Source of the DNA: Palsa-504 sp963847965
GTDB lineage: Bacteria > Actinomycetota > Actinomycetes > Streptosporangiales > Streptosporangiaceae
NCBI GenBank assembly: GCA_963847965.1
Contig: CAWKCG010000004.1
Span: forward strand, 98,895-162,894
Direction of reading: 5' to 3'
Length of the DNA: 64,000 nucleotides
The notes below the pieces were generated by a model, which was given only the letters and a program-made list of their open reading frames with translations, was not told where the DNA came from and ran no database searches. Both the position numbers and the translations under genes were made by a program. Shown here piece after piece: positions 9,595-18,061 of this stretch. Within the stretch, counting starts at the first letter, position 1. Every line of letters begins with the position of its first letter.

Positions 9595-11321
9595 AGGGAG
9601 TACCTCGATTCCGCCACGCGGTACAGCCTGCGCCATACCAGCCGGTTGAGTCCGACCACGTACACGCTCATCACCGCCACCCCGATCAGGATCTTGGGGA
9701 AGTCCCCTACGGTGGCCGCCTGGGCAATGTAGGAGCCCAGGCCGACCGCTTTCAGGTGGTGGGTGCCGTAGCTCACCACCTCGGCCACGATCGAGGCGTT
9801 CCACGCGCCGCCGGCCGCGGTGATCCCGCCCGTGACGTAGGCCGGGAAGATGGCAGGCAGGATGAAGTTCCGCCAGCGCAGCCAGCCGTGCACGCCCATC
9901 AGCCGCATCGCCTCGCGCAGGTCGCTGGGGATGGCCGACGCGCCGGCGATGACGTTGAACAGGATGTACCACTGGGCGCCCAGCGCCATCAGGAAGATGC
10001 CGCCGATGTTCAGGCTGATGTGCGTGGCCACGAAGAACGCCGTGGCGAACGGGAACAGGAAGTTCGCCGGGAACGAGGCCAGCACCTGCACGATCGGCTG
10101 GGCGAGGCGGGAGACCCGCGGGTTCATCCCGATCCACACGCCGACCGGCACCCAGATGACGCTGGAGATGATCAGCAGCGCCACGACCCGGCCGAACGTC
10201 GCCGCTCCGGCCACGAAGGCCGGGCCGAACGCGCCGAGCCCGGTGTGGACGTGCACGTACTCCAGGGCCCGCCAGGCGCCGTAGATCACGACGGCGCTGA
10301 TCGCGCCGGCGAAGAACACGTCCCCGGTCCGGGCGCGGACCACCGGGCGCTGGAGCGGGTGCTCGGCCAGCCCGAAGGGCCTGGTGACCCGGTCCAAGAA
10401 CCGGCAGGCCGGCCGGAACGGGCGCGACACCAGGTCGGGGACCGAGGACCGGCGCAGCACGTCGAGCACGACGCTGCGGGGACGCTCCGCCGCGGCGGAT
10501 TCCTCGGCGCGGAACCGCTCGGCCCAGGCCACCATCGGGCGCCAGAACACGATGTTGACCACGATCACCATGAAGATCATGACGGCGATGGCGATTCCGA
10601 CCTCGCCCAGGTTGCCGTAGTGGATCGCGGCGGCCACGTACGAGCCGATCCCCGGCAGTGCGTACGTGTGGTTCAGCACGCTGATCGACTCGGAGGCGGC
10701 CAGGAAGAACCAGGCCCCGCCGAAGCTCATCATCCCGTTCCAGACCAGCGGGATCATCCCGCCGGGCACGTCCAGCCGCCAGAACCGCTGCCATTTGGTC
10801 AGCCGCATGATGCGGGCGGCCTCGTCCAGGTCACGCGGCTGGGAGATCAGCGAGTGGTAGAACGCGAAGGTCATGTTCCACGCCATCGACGTGAAGATCG
10901 CGAAGATGGAGGCGCATTCCAGGCCCAATTCCGAGCCGGGGAACAGGTTGATGAACGCGGTGACGGTGACGGTGAGGAAGCCGAGGACCGGGACGGACTG
11001 CAGGATGTCCAGCACCGGGATCAGCACCTTCTCCGCCCTCCGCAGCCGCGCGGCCGCCTCGGCGTAGACGAAGGTGAACAGCACGGACAAGATGAGGCCG
11101 ATGAACATCCGCAGCAGGGAGCGCACCGCGTAGTAAGGCAAGTTGGCCGGGTCGGTGGACACGTAGGACGGCGCGGTCTTCGGCAGGAACGGCGCGTGCA
11201 GCCCCGGCGCCAGCCGCAGGAGCCCGAACAGCAAAGCCAGCAGCGCGGCGAACACCAGCAGGTCCACCGGCCGCAGGCCAGGGCGGCGCCACACCCCCCG
11301 CGTCGGGAACTGGCCCGCCAT
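9591..11321 (-). CDS. Tandem (fused) ABC transporter permease, nitrate/sulfonate family
   Basis: The 576-residue membrane protein contains two BPD-type permease halves in one chain. Each half has an EAA-like loop: RDLDEAARIMRLTKWQRFW in the first and SDLREAMRLMGVHGWLRW in the second. About 12 membrane segments are expected, six per half. Single-gene fusion of two permease domains is less common than separate subunits. The downstream ATPase is translationally coupled. No substrate-binding protein gene lies next to the pair, so the substrate is unknown. Confidence 0.9.
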   Translation of the reverse strand: MAGQFPTRGVWRRPGLRPVDLLVFAALLALLFGLLRLAPGLHAPFLPKTAPSYVSTDPANLPYYAVRSLLRMFIGLILSVLFTFVYAEAAARLRRAEKVLIPVLDILQSVPVLGFLTVTVTAFINLFPGSELGLECASIFAIFTSMAWNMTFAFYHSLISQPRDLDEAARIMRLTKWQRFWRLDVPGGMIPLVWNGMMSFGGAWFFLAASESISVLNHTYALPGIGSYVAAAIHYGNLGEVGIAIAVMIFMVIVVNIVFWRPMVAWAERFRAEESAAAERPRSVVLDVLRRSSVPDLVSRPFRPACRFLDRVTRPFGLAEHPLQRPVVRARTGDVFFAGAISAVVIYGAWRALEYVHVHTGLGAFGPAFVAGAATFGRVVALLIISSVIWVPVGVWIGMNPRVSRLAQPIVQVLASFPANFLFPFATAFFVATHISLNIGGIFLMALGAQWYILFNVIAGASAIPSDLREAMRLMGVHGWLRWRNFILPAIFPAYVTGGITAAGGAWNASIVAEVVSYGTHHLKAVGLGSYIAQAATVGDFPKILIGVAVMSVYVVGLNRLVWRRLYRVAESRYSL

Positions 11322-11505
11322 GTCTCACCCCAGTCCGTTCGCCCGGTGGATCCGCTAGAAGATTCTCACGGGCATCATGCGCCAGGCCACTACCCAGCTA
11401 ACCCAAGGTGACGCCTAGGTGAACACTTGCCGCCATCCAGATGGCCCCCGGATCCGGCTCCCACATCCGCGCAGGTGGGCCAGGTGACCGCACTATCGTG
11501 GCCCC

Positions 11506-12429
11506 ATGAGCCCGCCCGGCCAGGCCCGCCTGGACCCGAGGACGATTCCTGCCATCGTGCGCGAGAAGGCAGTGGCGGCGGGCGCGACGCAGTGGCTCGG
11601 CGATCTCCCCTCCCTCGTCGGGGGCCTGGAACGGGACTGGTCGATCCGCGTGGGCCGGCCGTACCACGACGCCACCGAGGCGTTCGTGGCCCGGGCCAGG
11701 CTCGGCGACGGCGCCCCCGCGGTGCTGAAGCTCGTCGTCCCGCGCGCCACCGGCGACGCCGGGCGTGAGATCACGGCCCTCCGGCTGGTCGCGGGCGAGG
11801 GCTGCGTCCGGCTGCTCCAAGCCGACGAGGCGCGCGGCGCCCTGCTGCTCGAGCGCCTCGGCCGGTCGCTGCACGAGCTGGCCCTGCCGATCGCGCAACG
11901 GCACGAGATCCTGTGCTCGGCCGCGGCGCGCATCTGGCGCCCGGCGCCGGGCGCCGGCCTGCCGACCGGCGCGGACCAGGGCCGCTGGCTCGCCGGTTTC
12001 ATCGAGGCGACCTGGGCCGAGCTCGGCCGTCCCTGCACCGAACGCGCGGTGGCTCACGCCCTGGCCTGCGCCGCGCGCCGGGTCGCGGCCCACGACGACG
12101 AGCGCGCCGTCCTGGTGCACGGGGACGTGCACGAGTGGAACGCGCTGCAAGCCCCGGGCGGCGGCTTCAAGCTCATCGACCCGGACGGCCTGCTGGCCGA
12201 GCCCGAGTACGACCTCGGCGTCATGATGCGCGAGGACCCCGTCGAGCTCATGCACGGCGACCCCCGCGACCGGGCGCGATGGCTCGCGAGGCGGTGTGGC
12301 CAAAGTGCCCAGGCGATCTGGGAGTGGGGTGTGGTCGAACGCGTCTCGACCGGCCTGCTGGCCACCAGGATCGGCCTGCAGCCCGTGGGCCGCCAGATGC
12401 TGGCCGCCGCAGATCACGTGGCCGACTAG
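11506..12429 (+). CDS. Aminoglycoside phosphotransferase, APH(6)/streptomycin 6-kinase-like
   Basis: The 307-residue protein has a kinase-like fold with the APH catalytic loop HGDVHEWNAL (about residues 205-214), whose Asp is the expected base, and the metal-binding segment LIDPDGLLAEPEYDLGV. The DPDGLL..PEYDLG wording is typical of the streptomycin 6-kinase/hydroxyurea phosphotransferase group. It might confer resistance or act on an internal metabolite; no biosynthetic cluster is nearby to decide. A strong inverted repeat follows its stop. Confidence 0.82.
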   Translation: MSPPGQARLDPRTIPAIVREKAVAAGATQWLGDLPSLVGGLERDWSIRVGRPYHDATEAFVARARLGDGAPAVLKLVVPRATGDAGREITALRLVAGEGCVRLLQADEARGALLLERLGRSLHELALPIAQRHEILCSAAARIWRPAPGAGLPTGADQGRWLAGFIEATWAELGRPCTERAVAHALACAARRVAAHDDERAVLVHGDVHEWNALQAPGGGFKLIDPDGLLAEPEYDLGVMMREDPVELMHGDPRDRARWLARRCGQSAQAIWEWGVVERVSTGLLATRIGLQPVGRQMLAAADHVAD

Positions 12430-12437
12430 CCACCGGT

Positions 12438-12470
12438 CGTTCGGAATAATCACAAGCATTATGCCGAACG
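12438..12470. repeat. Inverted repeat after APH gene
   Basis: The arms CGTTCGGAATAAT (12438-12450) and ATTATGCCGAACG (12458-12470) pair at 12 of 13 positions around a 7-nt loop (CACAAGC), starting 9 nt after the APH stop. It could be a terminator (no T-run) or an operator for the lipoprotein gene starting at 12579. Confidence 0.7.
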
Positions 12471-12578
12471 GGCGGTGGTGCCCGGCCCAAGTCCGGGAAC
12501 CCGGTCGGCCACGTGAACGAAACGCCGCCGCGGCACGTACTCATAAGGGAATTCGTCGCGATAAGAGGGAGACGTGGC

Positions 12579-13118
12579 ATGCGAAGACTATGGAGCGCCG
12601 CCGGACTAGCTACCGTTGTGCTGGCCCTGGCGGCCTGCGCAAGTTCCAGCTCGAGCTCGAGCAGCCCGGCCGCCCCGAGCAGCAGCCCGCCCGCGGCCGC
12701 CGGGTCCAGCAGCTCCGCCAGCTCGGCCGGGAACATGGTGCTATCCAGGACGATCAACGGGACGGCGGTGCTGACCAACTCCAAGGGCTTCACCCTGTAC
12801 TGGTTCGGCCCCGACACCTCCACCACCTCGAAGTGCACCGGCTCCTGCGCGACCTACTGGCCGCCGGTTACGGGCCCGGTGACCGCTGGTCCGGGCGTGA
12901 CCGGCACCCTGGGCGTCATCACCAGGTCGGACGGCACCATGCAGGCCACTTACGACGGGCACCCGCTGTACACCTACGCCGGGGACAGTGCCCCCGGGGT
13001 GGCCAACGGCAACGGGAAAAACCTCTCAGGCGGCGTCTGGCACGAGGTGACGGTCTCCGGTAGCCCGGCTCCGGTGGCCAGCTCCACCGCCTCCAGCGGC
13101 GGCGGGTACGGATACTGA
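12579..13118 (+). CDS. Secreted lipoprotein of the COG4315 (YxxxD-repeat) family
   Basis: The protein begins MRRLWSAAGLATVVLALAAC, a lipoprotein signal peptide with the lipobox LAAC, followed by a Ser/Pro/Ala-rich linker. The mature part has two copies of the family pattern, GFTLYWFGPDTSTTSKC with CATYWPP, and HPLYTYAGD. It is expected to be anchored outside the membrane; the function of this family is unknown. ATG 12579 was chosen because GAGGGAG lies 8 nt upstream and the signal peptide starts there. A longer frame from 12513 would put 22 extra residues before the signal. Confidence 0.85.
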   Translation: MRRLWSAAGLATVVLALAACASSSSSSSSPAAPSSSPPAAAGSSSSASSAGNMVLSRTINGTAVLTNSKGFTLYWFGPDTSTTSKCTGSCATYWPPVTGPVTAGPGVTGTLGVITRSDGTMQATYDGHPLYTYAGDSAPGVANGNGKNLSGGVWHEVTVSGSPAPVASSTASSGGGYGY

Positions 13119-13208
13119 CCGGTTAGCGGCGCAGGGACCTGGGCACCGATCCGGGACGGCGGCGCTCGCCAAGCGAGCCCGCCGACTGGGGCGTCCAGGC
13201 TGTGCCCC

Positions 13209-13880
13209 TTACCGTGGCCGCCGGCAGCGGGCGATCAGGGCGACCGGGACGGAGGAGCCGCGTTCGGCCACCTCCTCGAGCACCAGGCTGGCCCGCAGGA
13301 CCGCGTTGAGGTAGGTCGAGAGCATGCGGTGATTCGCGCCGGCCCGGCCGCGTACCCCCTCACCGTCCGTCCGCCACCACCCCTCACGGGCGTAGCCCTC
13401 CTCCGGCGGCCAGCTCGGCAGCCCGGACCACGATCCCTCGGGCCCTCCCGGGTAGCAGGGGTGGAACACCGAGAAGGTGAACCAGCCGCCGGGAGCGAGC
13501 ACCGCGGCGACGGTGGACAGCGCGCCGTCCAGGTCGTCGATGTCCATGAGCGCCATATTGCACAGCACGCCGTCGTACGGCACGCCGTCCCACCAGTCGG
13601 TGGAGGTGGCGTCGGCCTGCACGTAGCGGATCCCGAGGGGCTGGTCGGCCTCAAGCTGCCGAGCCCGGGCCAGGAGGCCGACCGAGATGTCGACCCCGGT
13701 GACGTGCGCCTGCCTGCGGGCCAGGTACCTGCTGAACGTCCCGTAGCCGCAGGCCAGGTCAAGGACCCGTTGTCCGCGCAGGTCAGCAGGCAGCAGGGCC
13801 AGCGGCTCGCGGTCCCAGCCGTGGGTGAACTCGACGTACCACTCGGCGATGTCGTCGAAGCGCGCCGGTCCTGTGCTCAT
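13209..13880 (-). CDS. Class I SAM-dependent methyltransferase
   Basis: The 223-residue protein has motif I VLDLACGYGTFSRYLA (residues about 38-53), the acidic end of beta 2 (VTGVDIS), the motif II-like VPYDGVLCNMALMDIDD and the post-motif LAPGGWFTFSVFHP. This is a standard small-molecule methyltransferase fold without clues to substrate. The start at 13880 is preceded by GGACAGGG; upstream extensions of the frame are not conserved-looking. It is a single gene, convergent with the lipoprotein gene. Confidence 0.85.
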   Translation of the reverse strand: MSTGPARFDDIAEWYVEFTHGWDREPLALLPADLRGQRVLDLACGYGTFSRYLARRQAHVTGVDISVGLLARARQLEADQPLGIRYVQADATSTDWWDGVPYDGVLCNMALMDIDDLDGALSTVAAVLAPGGWFTFSVFHPCYPGGPEGSWSGLPSWPPEEGYAREGWWRTDGEGVRGRAGANHRMLSTYLNAVLRASLVLEEVAERGSSVPVALIARCRRPR

Positions 13881-13941
13881 CCCTGTCCACGGTAGCGCAG
13901 ACGCGGGCCACGCCGTCGGCCCGCGTCTGCGCCCTGATCCG

Positions 13942-14958
13942 CTACAGGTCGAACGCGCTGACCATCGTCGGGTAGTCGGCCGCCTGGCCGAGCTTGGACA
14001 GGTGGAGGAGCTGCTCAGCGGTGCCAAGCAGGGAGTAGTGGTTGAACAGCGTGCCGGACCGGGCGCCCACCTTGGTGCTCGGGCTGATCACGAAGGTAGG
14101 GAGATGGCAGCTGGTGTCCGAGGTGTTGGTCGCGCAGTTCTCGCCGTTGGCGTAACTGCCCACGTCGCTGCCTTCGTCGAAGGTGATGAAGATAACCGTC
14201 GAGCCGTTCTTGTACTCGGCGCTGTTGAGGATCGTCGGCAGGTTTTTGGACATCCAGCTGTTGCCGTCGGCGACGGTTCCGTTATGCATGTCGTCGATCA
14301 GGTTCGGCGTGATGAAGGAGAACGCCGGAAGCTGGTTGTTAGCCAGGTCGGTAGCCAGCTGGGCATAAGACACGTCATTGCTGGAGCAGCCGCCGAGCGT
14401 CGTGTAATACGCCGCCGGATTATGCCGCACGGCGTAGTTGCCGGAGTTGCTGTGATCGCAGTTCGACGGCATCGACTCCTCGTAAGACTTCCACGTCTCG
14501 CCCTGGCCGAAGATGCTCTTCGTCGACGTATCGCAGCTCGAGCTCGGGCTGCAGTCGGACACGAACTTCTGCAGGGACGAAAGCGGAAGACCGGAGGTGG
14601 CGGCGATGTAGTTCGGCAGGCTGGGGTGGGTGATGTTGTGGTAGTTGGTGGCCACCCCGCAGTCCTTGGCCAGCGTGTTGAAATACGGTGCCTGGGACGA
14701 GCCGAGGATCGCGCCGTAGCTGTGGTTCTCCAGGACGATAAAGATCACGTGCTTGATGGTGCCGGCCTTGGCCTCCGTTCCGCACGGATGGCTCGCCGAC
14801 GGCGTCGACAACGAGACCGACGCGGCCCGCGCCGACTGAGTTCCCGTCACGGCCGCGCTGGCCTGGCCGGCCCACCCGGCCGCGCCCAGCAGCGCCGCGC
14901 CCAGCAGCACGAGCGCGCCGCGCGCGCCCGCGCCTCGCCCCATCCTCATGGCTGTCAT
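13942..14958 (-). CDS. Secreted phosphoesterase / acid phosphatase (PF04185-type)
   Basis: The 338-residue protein has an N-terminal signal peptide (basic MTAMRMGRGAG, hydrophobic run, then QASA). The conserved start of the phosphoesterase domain is KHVIFIVLENHSYGAILG. Further family blocks are THPSLPNYIAATSG, FITPNLIDDMHNG and VIFITFDEGSD, which carry the metal-binding Glu, Asn, His and Asp residues. The family includes acid phosphatases and phospholipases C; the shorter length and TPNLIDDMH block favour the acid-phosphatase-like branch. Export to the envelope or medium is expected. Confidence 0.88.
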   Translation of the reverse strand: MTAMRMGRGAGARGALVLLGAALLGAAGWAGQASAAVTGTQSARAASVSLSTPSASHPCGTEAKAGTIKHVIFIVLENHSYGAILGSSQAPYFNTLAKDCGVATNYHNITHPSLPNYIAATSGLPLSSLQKFVSDCSPSSSCDTSTKSIFGQGETWKSYEESMPSNCDHSNSGNYAVRHNPAAYYTTLGGCSSNDVSYAQLATDLANNQLPAFSFITPNLIDDMHNGTVADGNSWMSKNLPTILNSAEYKNGSTVIFITFDEGSDVGSYANGENCATNTSDTSCHLPTFVISPSTKVGARSGTLFNHYSLLGTAEQLLHLSKLGQAADYPTMVSAFDL

Positions 14959-15068
14959 GCCCGTTGTCTCCCCACTCGAGTTTGGCTATCCGGGCACCGA
15001 ATATATCGGGAGCAACACGTCACAGGCCGGCGACACAACCATCTACCCGGCCAACAGTGCCTAACGGA

Positions 15069-16022
15069 TCAGGTTTGGGCGTGGAATGGCTCGATGAGCT
15101 GCTCCGCGAGGAGCAGTAGCGCAGGCCCGGCGGAGCCGGCCTGCTCGACCGGGACCGGCCTGCCGTCCAGGCCGGTGCGGCCCACGGCGTCGCCGCGGGC
15201 GGGAAACCTCGCCCGGCGGGCCAGGACGTCCCAGACCGTCAGCACGACGCCGAGGTTGACGCCCTGAGTGTCGGGCGCGTGGTGCAGCCGGTGGTACGCC
15301 GGGCTCACGATCACCCGGCCGAGCGGGCCGAAGGTCCAGCGGAGGTTCGCGTGCTGGAGGGTGCCGATGCACACGTAGATCGTGATCAGCACCGGGGCGA
15401 TCGGGCGCGTGGGCATCAGGACCATGACCGGGATCGTGGCCAGGATGAACCCGGTGGTGTGCATGAGCGGGTGCGCCCGGAAGGACGTCAGGACGCTGAG
15501 CTCCTCCTGGCTGTGATGCAGCGCGTGGAAGCGCCACAGGGCGTCGAGCCGGTGGTCGGCGTAGTGGGCCAGCCAGTTGGCGGCGTCCATGGCCACCAGG
15601 GTGAGGGGGACGAGCAGCCAGGCGGGCCACGGCCCGGTCGAGCGCAGCTCGATCCAGCGCGCATGATCACCGATCAGCGCCGCCGCGCCGACGCTGAGCA
15701 GCGTCATGAGCGGGATCACCACGACGGCGTGCAGGGCCAGGAAGCACGCGTCCTGGATGTGGCCGCGGGCCAGCACCGGGCGGCGCTCGGCCGGCCAGAT
15801 CCGCTCGCACGTCCCCGTCGCGACCACCAGCGCCACCAGCAGGGGAGCGGCGAGCTCGGCCCGGCCTGCCGACAGCACGGTTTCGAGGCGGCCCTGGCTG
15901 AGCAGGTCGGTGACCGCCACCCACAAGATCAGGGCCGTTATCCCGGCCAGGACGAACGAGGAGGGGCACAGCCGCCGCCACCGCGCGGTCCGGACTCCCA
16001 CCTCCAGCTGCGAAACGGACAC
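15069..16022 (-). CDS. Sterol desaturase / fatty acid hydroxylase family membrane protein
   Basis: The 317-residue protein has about five hydrophobic segments and the diiron histidine boxes of the family: HYADH (about residue 153), FHALHHSQ (about 165), HPLMHTTG and PAYHRLHH (about 242). The boxes sit on the cytosolic side, as in alkane/sterol hydroxylases. The substrate could be a lipid or carotenoid. It stands alone. Confidence 0.88.
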   Translation of the reverse strand: MSVSQLEVGVRTARWRRLCPSSFVLAGITALILWVAVTDLLSQGRLETVLSAGRAELAAPLLVALVVATGTCERIWPAERRPVLARGHIQDACFLALHAVVVIPLMTLLSVGAAALIGDHARWIELRSTGPWPAWLLVPLTLVAMDAANWLAHYADHRLDALWRFHALHHSQEELSVLTSFRAHPLMHTTGFILATIPVMVLMPTRPIAPVLITIYVCIGTLQHANLRWTFGPLGRVIVSPAYHRLHHAPDTQGVNLGVVLTVWDVLARRARFPARGDAVGRTGLDGRPVPVEQAGSAGPALLLLAEQLIEPFHAQT

Positions 16023-16143
16023 CGGGAGCTCCTCGAATCGTCTTCTGTTGAAGCTTACGGCCGGCAGATCCGCCGGGTTCAGTTCGGCAGGTCCCTGGCC
16101 CGAGCGGCATGAGCCTCGAGGATGACTCTTCCATGCTGATAAT

Positions 16144-16155
16144 CTGTCTAGACAG
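16144..16155. promoter_or_regulatory. Palindrome upstream of toxin-antitoxin operon
   Basis: CTGTCTAGACAG is a perfect 12-bp palindrome, followed closely by the related GACTAGATAGATC. It lies 27 nt before the antitoxin ATG and overlaps the likely promoter. Phd/YefM antitoxins usually repress their own operon at such sites, so this is a candidate operator. Confidence 0.6.
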
Positions 16156-16182
16156 GACTAGATAGATCTTAGGAGGGTGTTC

Positions 16183-16479
16183 ATGACGTCACCGACCTCA
16201 GATCACTGGCAGGTCCAGGAGGCCAAGCAGCGTTTCAGCGAGATGATCCGTGCGGTTACGAGCGAGGGCCCGCAGGTCATCACCCGGCACGGGGAGGATG
16301 TCGCGGTCGTCGTGGAAATCGGGGAATACCGCAGGCTGACCCGGCCTGCGGTGGACCTGGCGGGCATCCTGCTTGGCGGTCCGAAGCTTGACGACGACAC
16401 TGCTGACGTCTTCGCGGAGATCCAGGCCGAGCGTAAGGCCGACTTCGGGCGCGTGGTCGATCTCGAGGCGGGCACGTGA
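16183..16479 (+). CDS. Antitoxin, Phd/YefM family
   Basis: The protein of about 98 residues has the Phd/YefM N-terminal DNA-binding fold (WQVQEAKQRFSEMIRAVTSEGPQVITRHG, then VAVVVEIGEYRRL) and a charged C-terminal tail expected to wrap the toxin. ATG 16183 is preferred to GTG 16177 because AGGAGG (16171-16176) is ideally spaced from it and overlaps the alternative. The stop overlaps the toxin start (GTGA), as usual for such pairs. Autoregulation at the 16144-16155 palindrome is likely. Confidence 0.9.
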   Translation: MTSPTSDHWQVQEAKQRFSEMIRAVTSEGPQVITRHGEDVAVVVEIGEYRRLTRPAVDLAGILLGGPKLDDDTADVFAEIQAERKADFGRVVDLEAGT

Positions 16480-16889
16480 CCTACCTGCTCGACACGAACG
16501 TGCTGTCGGAGACGCGCAAGCGCCAGCCTGCGGCGGGCGTAGCCGAGTGGATCGCGGCCACGCCGGCGGACCGGCTGTACGTCTCCGTGCTGACCCTGGG
16601 TGAGATCGAGCAGGGGATCGCGAGAATTCGCGGCCGGGCAGACCAGCAGCAAGCTTCCGCCCTCGAGGGCTGGCTCCGGGATATGGAGACCGGGTTCGAA
16701 GACCGGGTCCTCCCCGTCACGCTGCCGGTCGCCGTCGCCTGGGGCCGTCAGCAACGGGCGCAGCCCTTCCCGGTGATCGACGCGCTCATTGCCGCCACGG
16801 CGCGGGTGCACGGCCTGACCGTGGTCACTCGCAACGCCAAGGACTTCGAGCGGGCCGGAGTCCAGGTCCTGAGCCCGTTCGCCGAGTAA
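16476..16889 (+). CDS. vapC: VapC-like PIN-domain ribonuclease toxin
   Basis: The 137-residue PIN domain has the acidic metal-binding set Asp6 (LLDTNVLSE), Glu43 (GEIEQG), Asp102 (IDALIAATA) and the TRNAKDF segment (residues 118-124). VapC toxins cleave tRNA or rRNA. The gene begins with GTG inside the antitoxin stop codon. The partner is Phd/YefM-like rather than VapB-like, a common mixed pairing. Confidence 0.9.
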   Translation: MTYLLDTNVLSETRKRQPAAGVAEWIAATPADRLYVSVLTLGEIEQGIARIRGRADQQQASALEGWLRDMETGFEDRVLPVTLPVAVAWGRQQRAQPFPVIDALIAATARVHGLTVVTRNAKDFERAGVQVLSPFAE

Positions 16890-16927
16890 ACCGGCACCGG
16901 CACGGTGCACCACCTGGCGCCAGGCGC

Positions 16928-17437
16928 TCAAGCCATCTTTCCTGCGACCACGACGCCTGGCGGTACCTGATCGGCGTAGAGCATGGCCACGAGCGCACTA
17001 CGGCAGGCGAGAACCCTTCGCTGGTTCACGTAGCCCTTGTCAGTGATCTCTCCCGCGTCGAGGTCAGCGGGACGTGCCATCACCAGCAGCCGCTCGATGC
17101 GGGCCGACGAGCCGGAGTCGTCGTTGTATTCGGCCAGCGCCTGGGCGAGCAAGCGGTGCAAGCGCTCATCGACGATAACCTCGCCGTCCGACTCCGGCAT
17201 CGTGCCGAGGAGTCGCACCGCCTCCGCGACGTTCAGCCACGCGAGCACGGACACGAAGTCAGCGTTCTCCCCGGCCAGCACGGCGTCGCTTAGCAGCGGC
17301 ACGGCGGACAGGAGTCCGGTGCGCATGGCTCCCACCCGCACGAAAGTGCCCGTCGCCAGCTTGAAGTCCTCGGCGATCCGGCCACGGAAGACCAGCCCCA
17401 GCTCATCCCGAAGGAATTGCTCCCTGCCCGGTCGCAC
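16928..17437 (-). pseudogene. C-terminal remnant of feruloyl-CoA synthetase-like AMP-dependent ligase
   Basis: The 169-residue frame contains FRGRIAEDFKLATGTFVRVG, the A8-type hinge region typical of feruloyl-CoA/acyl-CoA synthetases, and a C-terminal DKGYVNQRRVLACRSALV segment. The N-terminal domain with the AMP-binding core is missing, where a full enzyme has about 600 residues. No credible start or upstream homologous sequence is seen between 17438 and 17516. It is most likely a truncated, non-functional leftover. Confidence 0.7.
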
Positions 17438-17516
17438 CGCTGATGCCGTCTGGCGCCATCCGCCGCTCGGTCCCGGCCAGCTCCGGGACCTGCACTGTCC
17501 CAGCTAACAGCGAGAA

Positions 17517-17546
17517 GGGCCGTCCGACTGCAGAGTCGGACGGCCC
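17517..17546 (-). terminator. Stem-loop terminator of the rpmG-rpmE2 operon
   Basis: A perfect 13-bp stem (GGGCCGTCCGACT with AGTCGGACGGCCC) and GCAG loop lie 35 nt downstream of the L31 stop on the minus strand. It separates the ribosomal protein pair from the ligase remnant. Confidence 0.8.
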
Positions 17547-17581
17547 GTGATTCGGGAGGCGCGCAGGCTACCTAGGGGTGG

Positions 17582-17839
17582 TCAGGCGCCCTTGGCCTTG
17601 CTGCCATACCGGCGGCGGAATTGCTCCACCCGCCCGGCCGTGTCGAGGACGCGAGTCTGCCCGGTGTAGAACGGGTGGCTCGCCGACGAGATCTCGACGT
17701 CGACGACGGGATAGTCATTGCCGTCATTCCAGGTGATGGTGCGCTTGCTGGTCGCGGTCGACCTGGTGAGGAAGGCGAAGTTCGCCGCGCGGTCGCGGAA
17801 GACAACCGGATGATAGTCCGGGTGGATGGCCTGCTTCAT
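17582..17839 (-). CDS. rpmE2: 50S ribosomal protein L31 type B (zinc-independent)
   Basis: The 85-residue protein starts MKQAIHPDYHPVVFRD, has ITWNDGNDYPVVDVEISSASHPFYTGQ and ends RYGSKAKGA, a clear bL31 of the B type. It has no cysteines, so it does not bind zinc. Such paralogues replace the zinc-binding L31 under zinc shortage, freeing zinc. The gene follows rpmG by 2 nt, and the operon has a Zur-like box at 18023-18037. Confidence 0.96.
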   Translation of the reverse strand: MKQAIHPDYHPVVFRDRAANFAFLTRSTATSKRTITWNDGNDYPVVDVEISSASHPFYTGQTRVLDTAGRVEQFRRRYGSKAKGA

Positions 17840-17841
17840 GG

Positions 17842-18006
17842 TTACCGCTCCTCTCGGAACTCAACGTGGCGGCCGATTACCGGGTCGTACTTGCGGATGA
17901 CGAGGCGGTCGGGATCGTTTCTGCGACTCTTCCTGGTCACGTACGTGTAGCCAGTCCCAGCCGTCGACTTGACCTTGATGACGGGGCGAAGTGTGCTGCG
18001 ACTCAT
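17842..18006 (-). CDS. rpmG: 50S ribosomal protein L33 (zinc-independent form)
   Basis: The 54-residue bL33 begins MSRSTLRPVIKVKSTAGTGY, continues with TYVTRKSRRNDPDRL and RKYDPVIGRHVEFREER, and has no cysteines, so it is the zinc-free paralogue. It is first in a two-gene operon with rpmE2 (2-nt spacing). The operon and its upstream Zur-like palindrome match the zinc-responsive alternative ribosomal protein sets of actinomycetes. Confidence 0.95.
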   Translation of the reverse strand: MSRSTLRPVIKVKSTAGTGYTYVTRKSRRNDPDRLVIRKYDPVIGRHVEFREER

Positions 18007-18022
18007 GTCCCGCACAACAATA

Positions 18023-18037
18023 TGATAATGAAAATCA
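18023..18037 (-). promoter_or_regulatory. Candidate Zur box
   Basis: TGATAATGAAAATCA is a 7-1-7 dyad (5 of 7 arm positions pair) in an AT-rich island 17 nt before the rpmG start. It resembles Fur/Zur-type operators of actinomycetes. Together with two cysteine-free ribosomal paralogues, zinc-dependent repression is the natural reading. Confidence 0.7.
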
Positions 18038-18061
18038 TTCCCGTTGAAGCGAAGCGCGGGG

